The translations under genes and the position numbers were made by a program. This document shows, in pieces, positions 1 to 7,994 of a stretch of 8,842 bases of DNA (position 1 is its first letter; each line of letters begins with the position of its first letter). The stretch comes from Bacteroidota bacterium (GTDB taxonomy: Bacteria > Bacteroidota > Bacteroidia > Bacteroidales > JAAYUG01). The DNA lies in NCBI GenBank assembly GCA_021812865.1, contig JAKAMP010000085.1, forward strand, positions 1 through 8,842, read 5' to 3'. The notes below the pieces were generated by a model. That model did no database searches and was not told the DNA's origin. It worked only from the letters and a program-made list of their open reading frames with translations.

Positions 1-2
1 GG

Positions 3-293
3 AAAGTTGTGGTAACTGGACAGGATGCTGAATTAGCCGCCTGCCGCAATATTGTGCAGGGTAAGCAAAGTATGACCGTTTATAAACCTATAAAGAAACT
101 GGCTTATGCGGCTGCTGAACTGGCTATGACCCTGGCTAAAAATGAAAAATTTTCCGGTTCCGTGACTACCATTTCAAACGGCACCAAAAATGTGGATGCC
201 ATATTGCTCAACCCGGTGGTGGTTGATAAAGATAATCTGAAAGCCACAGTCATTGCCGACGGGCTCCTGACTGAAAGCGATGTGTATCAGTGA
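3..293 (+). CDS. xylF: D-xylose ABC transporter substrate-binding protein (XylF-like), 3' end only
   Basis: This is the C-terminal ~96 residues of a periplasmic sugar-binding protein of the type I (Peripla_BP_4) fold; the 5' part lies outside the window. The frame is open from base 3, and the GTG at base 9 is an internal valine, not a start. The stretches VVTGQDAELAAC, MTVYKPIKKLA and LLNPVVVDKDNLKATVI closely resemble the C-terminal lobe of E. coli XylF (TGQDADLA, MTVYKPI, LLTPIDVNKNNIKDTVI) as I remember it. The family captures D-xylose and delivers it to the XylGH ABC transporter. No XylG or XylH gene follows on this strand, so partner genes would have to be upstream or elsewhere. The protein ends at the TGA at 291-293. 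The next gene is convergent, so this is the last gene of its unit. The family is secure; the exact sugar is inferred from similarity only. Confidence 0.82.
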   Translation, partial: KVVVTGQDAELAACRNIVQGKQSMTVYKPIKKLAYAAAELAMTLAKNEKFSGSVTTISNGTKNVDAILLNPVVVDKDNLKATVIADGLLTESDVYQ

Positions 294-381
294 AACGCGG
301 AAAAATTCACGTCTTGATTATCGGCAGTTAAAAGCTTCACAGTTACCTTATAATAACCATAGCAGGGTAAACGGAATATAT

Positions 382-417
382 AAAAACCTGAGGGCGAAGG
401 AATAATCCTGCGCCCTC
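382..417 (-). terminator. Probable intrinsic terminator for the leftward GH30 gene
   Basis: A perfect 7-bp stem (GAGGGCG at 390-396 with CGCCCTC at 411-417) is extended inward by AGG/CCT. Read leftward, it is followed by AGG and then a run of five T (382-386 as A on the + strand). It lies about 80 nt after the GH30 stop codon, the right side and orientation to end that transcript. Read rightward, the bases after the stem (TTAGCAG) are not a U-tract, so it would be a poor terminator for the xylF-like gene. The rest of the 294-497 gap holds nothing else that I recognise. Confidence 0.55.
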
Positions 418-497
418 TTAGCAGTTAACTACTTTCTAATTCACCCCCTACTCTGTCCTAAACCATTCTACTAATATGCAGATGAAGTCGGGGTTGC

Positions 498-1955
498 TTA
501 CCATACATAAGTGGCTACTGCCCCTGCCTCCAGTGAAGTAGTAACTGTTTTGCCTTTGTATCCGATATTAAAAACCTGTGTGGCGTTACTGTCGTTCAGA
601 ACAATGAGCACTTTCTGACCGGCCGGGTTAATAAAGGCCACATTTTCCAGCGGGCTGACCACCGAAGAAGAAATGCGCCATGAGCCGGGTCTTACGAATT
701 TAGATGCATGAGCAATAATGTAATAGGCTACATTGCGTGAAACCCTCGTGCCAATGGTCAGTGCGCCCAGGCAGGCCGAACAACCTCCATTGGTGTGCGG
801 TTCATAATTCGGATCCGATGCCAGGTTCCACTCGATCACATTGCGGCTCCAGTTACGGGTTGCTCCAATGATAAGGTTTTTAACATGCCAGTTCAGGTCT
901 CCGCCAAAATTGCTGGGACCTCCAATCCATTGCTCGGTGAAGTACACGTTCTTATCAGGATGGGCATTATGAACCTGAGAAAGGGCCGTAATGCTTCCTC
1001 CATACAGGTGAAAAGCCGAGCCATCAACGTACTTGGCTGCGGCCGGATCATCCAGTATGGTAATGGGATAGTCGGGCCTGTCAGCATTATGATCGTACAC
1101 AATGATCTTTGTCGTGAGACCGGCAGCCTCAAAGGCAGGACCAAGGAAGTTTTTCACAAAATCGAGTTCCTCGCTGGCTTGCATCACCATGCTTGGATTA
1201 TTACCGCCGTATAGCGGTTCATTCTGTGGAGTGATGGCATCGATATGAATACCTTCGGCAGCCATGGCCTTGATATAATTTACCAGGTACCTGGCATATA
1301 CGCCATAATACTGCGGCAATAAGCTTCCACCCACAAACGATTGATCGCTTTTCATCCAGGTTGGGGGGGTCCAGGGAGTTCCCAATATCTTGATATCGGG
1401 ATTGATCGCCAGAATTTTCTTCAACACCGGAATAAGGTCGGTTCTTTCCATGTCAATGGAAAAACTGGTTAGACTGGTATCTGTCTCACCTGCCGGGCGC
1501 TCATCGTAGGTAAAATCGGTGGCGCTCAAATCGGATGCCCCGATACTGATACGCAGGTAACTGGCGCCGATGAAGGTGCTGTCGGTCGAAAACAGTTCGG
1601 TGATCAACGCATCTTTCCTGGCTTCGTCCAGCGAATTGATCAGGGTTGCGCTTCCACCGGTCAGGGCAAAACCAAAACCATCTATTTGCTGATATGTAAC
1701 CGAGGAATCGACCAAAATGGTAGGATATTGGCTGGATGTAGTCCCGAAGTTCAGAACAGTTGATTGTTTTTTCATCAAATTGCTCTGATCCGCGCTGGTA
1801 AGCCACTGTGCCACATCGGAATGATTCTCTGCCGGAGGTATTACGGGACCATTGTCAACCACCGGTTTTTTTGCACAGGAGGCAAGAATGATACCCGATA
1901 TAAGCGCCGGCAACAGCAAACACCGGCGGAAAGCTGCATGATTTATTGTGAACAT
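498..1955 (-). CDS. GH30-family glycoside hydrolase, lipoprotein
   Basis: A 485-residue retaining beta-glycosidase of clan GH-A, family GH30, the group that includes glucosylceramidases, beta-1,6-glucanases and beta-xylosidases. It starts with a lipoprotein signal: basic RR, a hydrophobic stretch, then the lipobox LASC with the acylated cysteine at residue 27. It is therefore anchored to a membrane, probably the outer membrane. The TIM barrel spans roughly 80-420. Visible motifs are GTPWTPPTWMKS (192-203), TPQNEP (242-247) with probable acid/base Glu246, and YFTEQW (338-343) with probable nucleophile Glu341. A C-terminal beta-sandwich (about 425-485) ends in the typical AGAVATYVW. The first conserved block reads IDGFGFALTGGSA rather than the GFGGAFTDA version common in characterised members, so the subfamily and substrate are uncertain. 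It follows the GH9 gene and SusD remnant on the same strand with a 175-nt gap, and probably has its own promoter. ATG at 1955 is chosen because it gives the complete signal peptide. Confidence 0.88.
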   Translation of the reverse strand: MFTINHAAFRRCLLLPALISGIILASCAKKPVVDNGPVIPPAENHSDVAQWLTSADQSNLMKKQSTVLNFGTTSSQYPTILVDSSVTYQQIDGFGFALTGGSATLINSLDEARKDALITELFSTDSTFIGASYLRISIGASDLSATDFTYDERPAGETDTSLTSFSIDMERTDLIPVLKKILAINPDIKILGTPWTPPTWMKSDQSFVGGSLLPQYYGVYARYLVNYIKAMAAEGIHIDAITPQNEPLYGGNNPSMVMQASEELDFVKNFLGPAFEAAGLTTKIIVYDHNADRPDYPITILDDPAAAKYVDGSAFHLYGGSITALSQVHNAHPDKNVYFTEQWIGGPSNFGGDLNWHVKNLIIGATRNWSRNVIEWNLASDPNYEPHTNGGCSACLGALTIGTRVSRNVAYYIIAHASKFVRPGSWRISSSVVSPLENVAFINPAGQKVLIVLNDSNATQVFNIGYKGKTVTTSLEAGAVATYVW

Positions 1956-2023
1956 GATGCGTAAATGTATTTGAATTATACAATGTAACTTCTCTTGTGA
2001 AGGTTTGAAACACTCTTATTTTG

Positions 2024-2056
2024 AAAAGGTAATCTCCCTGAGAACGAAATCGCCAA
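2024..2056 (-). promoter_or_regulatory. Candidate Bacteroidota-type promoter for the GH30 gene
   Basis: Read leftward, TACCTTTT (2031-2024) matches the -7 consensus TAnnTTTG at all but the last base. A TTG (2056-2054) lies 22 bp upstream, slightly wider than the usual 19-21 bp. Transcription would start about 60 nt before the ATG at 1955. The surrounding gap (1956-2130) has no other gene and no clear terminator after the SusD remnant, so read-through from GH9 is also possible. This is a pattern match only. Confidence 0.35.
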
Positions 2057-2130
2057 TATAAGTGTTTCGTCTTTCCTAATAAAATATTTTTGTTTTGATG
2101 TAAGGGATCACACCTTCTACCCTATGCCGG

Positions 2131-2607
2131 TCAATATCCCGGATTTTGAACCAACTTGGAATTCTTGTCCATTTCGGATTGAGGTACAGACCGCACAAGG
2201 CGTTGGGGTGTAAAATTATACCCGAGCTTTTGACCATCGGCGCCAACCGCATTGTTGATCACCTTAATTGCCCTGCCTGATCTCTTCAGATCGCACCAGG
2301 ATATCCCTTCAAAATCCAATTCCAGTCTCCTTTCCTTTTCGATGGCAAGCCTCATGGTTTCCTGTGTGGAAGCAGGGGTATTGCCCAGGTTCACCCTCAA
2401 CCTGATCTCGTTAACCAGGGCAGATGAACCTCCCACATCGCCCAGTTCATTGAGGGCCTCTGCCTTAAGCAGGAGAATATCGGCAAGCCTGATAAATATA
2501 TAATTCTTAGGACTTGAATAAGTATAGATGCGATATGTTTTATGCAGCACAAATGATTTTTCTGAAAGCACGGGCATTTTATAAAAAATACTCAGGCAAT
2601 GCGCCAA
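2131..2607 (-). pseudogene. SusD/RagB-family protein remnant, C-terminal part only
   Basis: The translation carries the hallmark C-terminal end of SusD-like outer-membrane glycan-binding proteins: YIFIRLADILLLKAEALNEL (36-55, TPR-like helix), AIEKERRLELDFEGISWCDL (88-107), and the terminal RLVRSVPQSEMDKN...QNPGY. Full members are about 450-600 residues with an N-terminal lipobox; here at most 158 codons remain. There is no signal peptide and no N-terminal TPR or ligand-binding region. The frame opens at a TTG (2607) and meets an in-frame stop inside the 3' end of the GH9 gene, so no longer protein is possible. The first ~25-30 residues look less like SusD, so the break point probably lies near 2520-2640. 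It sits 10 nt after the GH9 stop, where a SusC/SusD pair would not normally begin. Loss by deletion or recombination is the likeliest explanation. The surviving reading frame is intact, so the event may be recent, or a short product may still be made. Confidence 0.85.
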
Positions 2608-2617
2608 GCCAGAAAGC

Positions 2618-5173
2618 CTATTTCAAAGCACCTGCTGAATGGGAAGAAGTTCCTCCCAGCAAATGATCTGCAGCGAGAACCAGAAACATGAAGTTCGATG
2701 CACCCCCGCCCAGCACATATTCTGTTTGCTGCCACAGATAAGGCCATTCAAGCAGTTCCGGAAAGTCAGGTCGTATGAGGGCTGTTCCTGAACCTACACC
2801 GCCGGGAATATACGACCAATCATCGCGGTTTGCACCATAGGCAACCGTCAAGGATTTTACACCCACTCCTGACGCAAAAGAGGCGGTATTGGATCCCGGA
2901 TGTACCCCCAGGATAAAGTTCATAGCTGCCAGCAAGAGCGTATCGGGTACCAGAGCGGGATACGCCATATGCAAGAAATACTGTTCCATACCGAAATGCT
3001 GAATATTCCAGCCAGCTCCCCAAATATTCGGCTCGTAAGGAACTCCATATGGGGTGAGTCGCTGCTGCCTGGCCACATCTTTCTGATACGTTTCCACAGC
3101 CTCTCTGACCTGGTAATTGACCGAATCATTTTTCAGTAAGGGAAGCGCCCGTACCAGGTACCAGCCAGTTTGTGCAATATTTTGCGTAATCAAACTTATA
3201 TGGCTCGTGAGAAAATCGGAATATTCCTTTTTCCCAGTAGTGATATATAGTTCCACGGCAGGACGGACCCGCTGAAGCATATTTTTTTCCTTTGTCCTGT
3301 TCCACAGTTCTTCGGCAATTTTAAGGCAATCGTCCGATAAAGCCGGTCTGTAGTCTTTCAATGCCCGCGATGCAGCAGCAAGACATGCAGCTACTTCAAG
3401 CTCCCGGCCCGGATTCTCTTCGGTAAACACCCAGCGATCGTCGGGTGAACCCGGCAAACCCACTGCGGGACTTTCCTTTCCTTTTGTTTCTTTATAAAAC
3501 TGGTTGTCAGTTTGCACTGATGCATCGCCCAGCAGCACATATTGCCGAAGCGTTGGCTCAATGATGCCGCGGTATAACCTTCCGAGTGAATGGTACCCGT
3601 TCACCACCGACAGGGCTCCATGCTCAATCTGCTGCAATGCATCGGGTATGCCATCGGGACGATGGAGTTCCACCACATGATTCTTCTGATCGACCGAGGT
3701 ATTATCATAATTCAGGTGAAACTGTTCCCAGGCCATGGTAAGGGTGAACATCTCCTCTGCCTGTGATTCCACGCGCAGGTCATAATCACCGGCATCGTGC
3801 CAGCCTCCCTGGTTGAGGCCGGGCACTGTGGTTCCCGGCTGGTATTTTGTGAGGGTGGAAGGTCCCTGGAAATACCCGTCGAAGTGATTATAATTTACCG
3901 GGGCCATGCGTGCGTCGTCCATATGGCAGAGACCGTGCCATACCTTATACCGGTCATTGATGCGCATGTGGCACATTTGCACGGGAAGGAAATACTCGAG
4001 AGTAGGTTGCCACACGCCACGCTGAAAAACCTGGGCATTCACCAGGAAAGGATGCGACTCGATTTTTCCATAGCGGATCTCATACGTTCCAGGTGTCTGA
4101 ATCGAAGAAAAATCAAACTGCAGGTATGAATATCTCAGGAATTTGCCCCATTCTTTGCCCTGCTTTTCGAGAACAGTAGTCCGGGAACCATCGTCATTCA
4201 CCTTCTGCAGTATCACCGGGTACCTTGCAGAATCTCGTGTATCGAGCTCAATCATGGCTACCTTGGGTTGAAGAGGGTGATAACCAACCTGTGAAACCTG
4301 GATGACAGGCGCACTGATATAACCCGGCTCAGCATGGGGAGTAACCAACCATTCGATGGCATGCGCTGTGGCGCCTTTTTCAATAAGGGAACGGATCACA
4401 AACCATCCGTTGTTATGATGCGCTCTTCCGTCGAGCAGGGACAATGCACTGCCATGCACAAGCTCTACCGTCATGCGCTGCGATTCCGATTCCGGAGCGA
4501 CAACCAGTTTATGCCCGCTGGCAAGCGGTGTATTCTGAAATTCGCCTTGCGCATCGCGGTATTCGGGGCCATCGAGCTGACGCGGAAAGATGCCCGTGGC
4601 GCCGTCCATTGCATAGGTCCTGCCGTAGAGGAGACCAGGGAAAAGTTCAAAATTAAAACCGACTCTGCCGATCCATTCCTCCGGCAGGGGCTGGTCAAGA
4701 TCAACGAGGATACGGAATGCCTTCCCTTCGGGATGAATGCGGATGGTGTAGCCAAAGTTTAGGTCGGGATAATCCACCGGATTAAAGCCTTTCCTGTTTT
4801 TCTCGGGATCGGGATATTCCATATGCACACTGATCTCGCTATGCAGGCGGTCAACCTGCCGCTTACCCACACTGGGAACCGGCTGCCACTGCCCGGGTGT
4901 GGGTTCCAACCTGATGTCCCCATTGGTAGCCACCCGCTGACCGTTCTGAATCACTCCCACGCCACCCTGGTGACCTTCGGGGTAAAAATCATGTGCCAGC
5001 ATGACATTCAACCCTGGCATTTCCAAGTACTCCAGCTCATTGATGCGAAGGCTGTCGTTGTTCCCTGTCGTCTGACCCTGCAGGTTCAAAAACGCGCCCA
5101 GCACACACAAGAACAGTAGTATTATTTTCCGGATGGATCCTTGCCCGAAAAGAGGCTTACTCATATTATTCAT
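2618..5173 (-). CDS. Secreted GH9-family glycoside hydrolase with extra N-terminal region
   Basis: An 851-residue inverting glycosidase of family GH9, mostly endo-beta-1,4-glucanases with some exo-acting glucosidases and glucosaminidases. Residues 15-34 form a signal peptide (RKIILLFLCVLGAF...) with no lipobox, so the protein is probably periplasmic or exported. Order: an unassigned, probably beta-rich region at about 42-285; an Ig-like CelD_N-type domain at about 287-380 (starting PVIQVSQVGYHP); then the (alpha/alpha)6 catalytic domain at about 385-840. The catalytic domain contains GGWHDAGDYD (456-465), with Asp460 and Asp463 as probable water-activating bases. It also has DDRWVFTEE (578-586), GVHPGSN (756-762), and PDFPELLEWPYLWQQTEYV (802-820) with Glu818 as probable acid. 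All key residues are present. The ATG at 5173 is used; the ATG at 5164 is an equally possible start and leaves the signal peptide intact. Neither has a clear ribosome-binding site. The regulator gene ends 147 nt upstream and the SusD remnant begins 10 nt downstream. Substrate specificity is not deducible; beta-glucan is a guess. Confidence 0.9.
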   Translation of the reverse strand: MNNMSKPLFGQGSIRKIILLFLCVLGAFLNLQGQTTGNNDSLRINELEYLEMPGLNVMLAHDFYPEGHQGGVGVIQNGQRVATNGDIRLEPTPGQWQPVPSVGKRQVDRLHSEISVHMEYPDPEKNRKGFNPVDYPDLNFGYTIRIHPEGKAFRILVDLDQPLPEEWIGRVGFNFELFPGLLYGRTYAMDGATGIFPRQLDGPEYRDAQGEFQNTPLASGHKLVVAPESESQRMTVELVHGSALSLLDGRAHHNNGWFVIRSLIEKGATAHAIEWLVTPHAEPGYISAPVIQVSQVGYHPLQPKVAMIELDTRDSARYPVILQKVNDDGSRTTVLEKQGKEWGKFLRYSYLQFDFSSIQTPGTYEIRYGKIESHPFLVNAQVFQRGVWQPTLEYFLPVQMCHMRINDRYKVWHGLCHMDDARMAPVNYNHFDGYFQGPSTLTKYQPGTTVPGLNQGGWHDAGDYDLRVESQAEEMFTLTMAWEQFHLNYDNTSVDQKNHVVELHRPDGIPDALQQIEHGALSVVNGYHSLGRLYRGIIEPTLRQYVLLGDASVQTDNQFYKETKGKESPAVGLPGSPDDRWVFTEENPGRELEVAACLAAASRALKDYRPALSDDCLKIAEELWNRTKEKNMLQRVRPAVELYITTGKKEYSDFLTSHISLITQNIAQTGWYLVRALPLLKNDSVNYQVREAVETYQKDVARQQRLTPYGVPYEPNIWGAGWNIQHFGMEQYFLHMAYPALVPDTLLLAAMNFILGVHPGSNTASFASGVGVKSLTVAYGANRDDWSYIPGGVGSGTALIRPDFPELLEWPYLWQQTEYVLGGGASNFMFLVLAADHLLGGTSSHSAGALK

Positions 5174-5219
5174 ATTTAGATGCTTTTACAAAAAACCAGC
5201 GGAGTAAGTTCGCGATTTT

Positions 5220-5275
5220 TTCAGAAAGAATGAAGGATATGCCAGAACAATTTCTTATCCGGCTTGCTTTCTGAA
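5220..5275. repeat. Nested inverted repeat in the GH9 leader
   Basis: A perfect 9-bp inverted repeat, TTCAGAAAG (5220-5228) and CTTTCTGAA (5267-5275), encloses a second perfect 5-bp pair, GGATA (5235-5239) and TATCC (5256-5260), with 6 nt on each side between the two stems. The structure lies in the 147-nt gap between the regulator stop and the GH9 start. There is no T-run after it in either direction that would make it a standard terminator; the leftward reading is followed by A residues. It could be a folded mRNA leader, a protein-binding site, or chance. No clear TAnnTTTG promoter is visible in this gap. Confidence 0.5.
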
Positions 5276-5320
5276 CATCATATATGAGCGCTAAGCAGAA
5301 GTTTAAACCTGGCAGGCATT

Positions 5321-5932
5321 TCAAATCAAGCCTTTTTCCATGGCCAGCTTGATGAGCGAAGGGGTATTGCGTGCATTAAGCTTGGTGATCAAGTTCTTAC
5401 GGTGGCTGTCGGCTGTAAGCGGACTGATAAACAATTTTTCGGCAATTTCGGCATTGGTGAATCCTTCGGAGAGCAGTTTAAGAATTTCCCTTTCGCGGCG
5501 GGTAATGACCAGTTCATTTTTCGATTTGTCGCGAAGCGCCTCTTCCGTTTCCGCGCTGAGGTATTTTCCTCCTTCCTGCACCACTTTGATGCCTTCGAGA
5601 ATTTCTTCCGGGGAGGAATTTTTCAGGATATACCCTTTCGCTCCGTGATCGAGCATTTGTCTGATCACATGCCGTTCGTCAAAGGTACTGAGGGCAAGGA
5701 TTTTTTGTTTGGGATTGTTTTTAAGAATCTCTATACACAAATCAATGCCGTTGATATCGGGAAGGTTGATGTCGAGAAGGATAATATCGGGTTTGATCCA
5801 GCGCAGTACATCCCTGCATGCCTGGCCTGAACCAGCCACACCCACTACCTCGGCAAAGGAAGAGTCACGGAACATTTTCTGCAATCCTTCTACCACTATG
5901 GGATGGTCTTCGACAATCAGGAGCGAGATCAT
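5321..5932 (-). CDS. Two-component response regulator, NarL/LuxR family
   Basis: A 203-residue DNA-binding response regulator. The receiver domain (1-~120) shows the acidic pair Glu8-Asp9, phospho-acceptor Asp54 in LLDINLPDINGIDL, the switch serine in ALSTFD (Ser82) and conserved Lys104 in GYILKN. The LuxR-type helix-turn-helix (about 140-203) reads LVITRREREILKLLSEGFTN followed by AEIAEKLFIS, a normal GerE-type domain. Start choice: the frame stays open 34 codons further upstream into the kinase gene, but that extension has no receiver-domain sequence. MISLLIVEDHP at 5932 is the standard beginning. It lies 31 nt after the kinase stop, so the two are surely co-transcribed and form a cognate pair. 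The target genes cannot be read from the sequence; the adjacent GH9 operon and the divergent barrel gene are candidates. Confidence 0.93.
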   Translation of the reverse strand: MISLLIVEDHPIVVEGLQKMFRDSSFAEVVGVAGSGQACRDVLRWIKPDIILLDINLPDINGIDLCIEILKNNPKQKILALSTFDERHVIRQMLDHGAKGYILKNSSPEEILEGIKVVQEGGKYLSAETEEALRDKSKNELVITRREREILKLLSEGFTNAEIAEKLFISPLTADSHRKNLITKLNARNTPSLIKLAMEKGLI

Positions 5933-5963
5933 TTTTTGAGTCAAAATAAAAAAATTTATGGGT

Positions 5964-7964
5964 TTACAATGAAAATTCCGCACTGATTTCAGTTCCTGAA
6001 CCCTCACTGGAGCTGATATCGAAGGTTCCACCAAAAGAATTTACCCTTGACCTGATGTTAGCCAGTCCCTTTCCTTTGGACAAGTTTAAGCTACCCGGAT
6101 CAAAACCTTTTCCGTTATCCTGAACCATCAGATGGAGCCTGTTTTCGTCCTGCACCAGTTGTACAAATGTTTCGGAAGCCCCAGAATGCCTGAGGCTGTT
6201 GTTCACCAATTCCTGGACAATCCGGTATACGGCAATCTCAAGCTTGTCTTCCAGCCTTTTTTCTGTTCCGAAGAAAGCAAATTTCACCTGCCGGGAAGGG
6301 GTTGTGAGGGTATCGCAGAAATCGGAGAGGGTAACCTTAAGTCCGAATTTAATCAGGGATTCGGGCATGAGATTATGGGCAACCTGCCGGAGTTCACGGA
6401 TAGAAGTATCGAGTAATTCGAGTGCATGATCATATTGATCCATTCCCTCCCGTGAAATAATGGCATTCCCTTTCATATTGGCAAGTTTAAGTTTGATTCC
6501 GGATAACAGACCGCCCAGTCCGTCGTGCAGATCGCGGGCAAGCCGGGAGCGTTCTGCTTCCTCGCCTTCAAGTACGCTCTGCGTGGCAATGAGTTGCTGG
6601 GTTTTCTCCAAGGCAATCAGTTGCTGCTCCTTCAGTTGAAGCTCATGCTCTGCAAACCTGCGCTTCTGGTTGGCATGCTGGATCAGATAGGCTACTATTC
6701 CCAGCACAAGGAAAAGGGTTATCACCAGCGAATAAATGATGGCATGATTCCTTCGTATAACCAGGGCCTTTATGGATTTGTCCTGCTCCAGGCGGGCGAT
6801 CTGCTGTTCGCGTTGCTCTTTCTGGAACAGGGTTTCAAGAAAGTTTATTTGTTGCTGGTTTTCCTGCGTAAATACACTGTCTCTCAACATGAGCGACTTT
6901 TCAAGCAAAGGGGCCGCAAGGGCAGCATGCCCCAGCCTGATGTCCGACCGACCCATCATCTCAAGGGCTCGCTGCTCCAAATCCATGTATCCTGCCTTTG
7001 TGGCATACGCCATAGCCTTTTCTGCATACAACCCAGCAGAATCGTACTTGCCGACCTCGAACAAAGTTTCGCTATAACTCAGGCTCGTCCTGGAAATCTC
7101 AAATGGATTGCCCAGGTTTTTGGCAAATCTCAACGCTTTTTTCGCAAGCTGAAGGGACAATGCGGGATTGGCTTCAAGCCTCCTGTAATATTCACTCAGG
7201 TTAAAATCACAGAGCAGCTGAATATAAAGGTCATTTCGCCTGGCGGCGATATCGAGCGCCCGCTGGATCAAAGCTTTTACCTCGCTGCCTTTATGTTCCT
7301 GAATAAGCGCTGCAGCAAGGGTAATGCTTCCTACAGAAACCAGATGCTCATCTTTTTGATCTTCAGCAAGTTTTATACACAACCTCGCATATCGTTCGGC
7401 TTCTGAAAACCGGCTAAAGAAGGCATAAAGGCTCGAAAGATTATTGTAGGTTTTCATCAGGGTACTTTTGTTACCTATGCTGTCCAGTATCCTCGATGCC
7501 TTCTGATAATATTCAACCGCTTCCAGGTAATTGCCTTCCTTCTGATAAGTAACCGCCAGGGTATGCAACACAGCCCCGTTCCCTTCCATGGAACGCAGTG
7601 AATGCTCCTTTCGGAACATCGAATCGGCTTTTCCAAGGTATTGCCTGGTTTTCGTAAGATTTCCCTGGATATCGTTTTCATAAGCAGCCGCAAGCAACAA
7701 AGAGGAGGCCCTTCCGTAGGGAAAATCTGTCCTCGCCGAAAGGTTCAGTGCGCTATCAATATAGGTCTTTGTTTTCTGCGGATCGGAATATAAGCAGGCA
7801 CGCCCGGCTTTCACAAGCAGGAAAATTTTTGCTGTATCGGATGTTGAGCGGGATATCATCTGTGACAAAGAATCCGTCTGCAGGGCCGCATTCAGTTTGG
7901 GCAAAATTCCCGGGTTGAAAATAAAAATCAGCAGCACAAGCAGGTTAAGCATATGAAGCTTCAT
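5964..7964 (-). CDS. TPR-containing sensor histidine kinase (HisKA_3 / NarX-DesK type)
   Basis: A 666-residue membrane kinase that should phosphorylate the regulator encoded just downstream. N-terminal signal sequence (MKLHMLNLLVLLIFIF, cleavage about residue 26), then a periplasmic array of tetratricopeptide repeats from about 40 to 365 (for example GNYLEAVEYYQKASRIL and GKYDSAGLYAEKAMAYA). A coiled coil precedes one membrane helix at about 406-429 (IIYSLVITLFLVLGIVAYLI), and another coiled coil follows it. The HisKA_3 dimerisation helix carries the phospho-accepting His480 in ARDLHDGLGGLLSGIKLKL. The ATPase domain has the N-box QELVNNSLRH (584-593), DNGKGFD (616-622) and the G-box KGKGLANI (630-637), so it appears active. 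Start choice: the frame can be extended 11 codons to a TTG at 7997, but that codon overlaps a perfect -7 promoter box. The ATG at 7964 gives a clean signal peptide. This layout is common in Bacteroidota; the signal sensed is unknown. Confidence 0.92.
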   Translation of the reverse strand: MKLHMLNLLVLLIFIFNPGILPKLNAALQTDSLSQMISRSTSDTAKIFLLVKAGRACLYSDPQKTKTYIDSALNLSARTDFPYGRASSLLLAAAYENDIQGNLTKTRQYLGKADSMFRKEHSLRSMEGNGAVLHTLAVTYQKEGNYLEAVEYYQKASRILDSIGNKSTLMKTYNNLSSLYAFFSRFSEAERYARLCIKLAEDQKDEHLVSVGSITLAAALIQEHKGSEVKALIQRALDIAARRNDLYIQLLCDFNLSEYYRRLEANPALSLQLAKKALRFAKNLGNPFEISRTSLSYSETLFEVGKYDSAGLYAEKAMAYATKAGYMDLEQRALEMMGRSDIRLGHAALAAPLLEKSLMLRDSVFTQENQQQINFLETLFQKEQREQQIARLEQDKSIKALVIRRNHAIIYSLVITLFLVLGIVAYLIQHANQKRRFAEHELQLKEQQLIALEKTQQLIATQSVLEGEEAERSRLARDLHDGLGGLLSGIKLKLANMKGNAIISREGMDQYDHALELLDTSIRELRQVAHNLMPESLIKFGLKVTLSDFCDTLTTPSRQVKFAFFGTEKRLEDKLEIAVYRIVQELVNNSLRHSGASETFVQLVQDENRLHLMVQDNGKGFDPGSLNLSKGKGLANIRSRVNSFGGTFDISSSEGSGTEISAEFSL

Positions 7965-7994
7965 TGCATCTAATAGTTTGAAATTCTGTATTCT

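Noticed and set aside
300..380. Possible terminator for the xylF-like gene (GTTA...TAAC near 341-357)
   Set aside because: The stem is only 4 bp, with no T-run.
795..1214. Open frame on the + strand within the GH30 gene
   Set aside because: It is antisense to conserved GH30 motifs and shows no protein family features.
4334..4762. Open frame on the + strand within the GH9 N-terminal region
   Set aside because: The opposite frame is continuous with signal peptide and GH9 domains; this one has no supporting motifs.
5933..6034. N-terminal extension of the response regulator (34 extra codons)
   Set aside because: It overlaps the kinase 3' end in another frame, has no receiver-like sequence, and the family normally begins at MISLLIVEDHP-type sequence.
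6525..7406. Long open frame (293 codons) on the + strand inside the kinase gene
   Set aside because: It is antisense to well-supported TPR and coiled-coil coding sequence, has no recognisable domain, and has the cysteine/leucine-rich look of a shadow frame.
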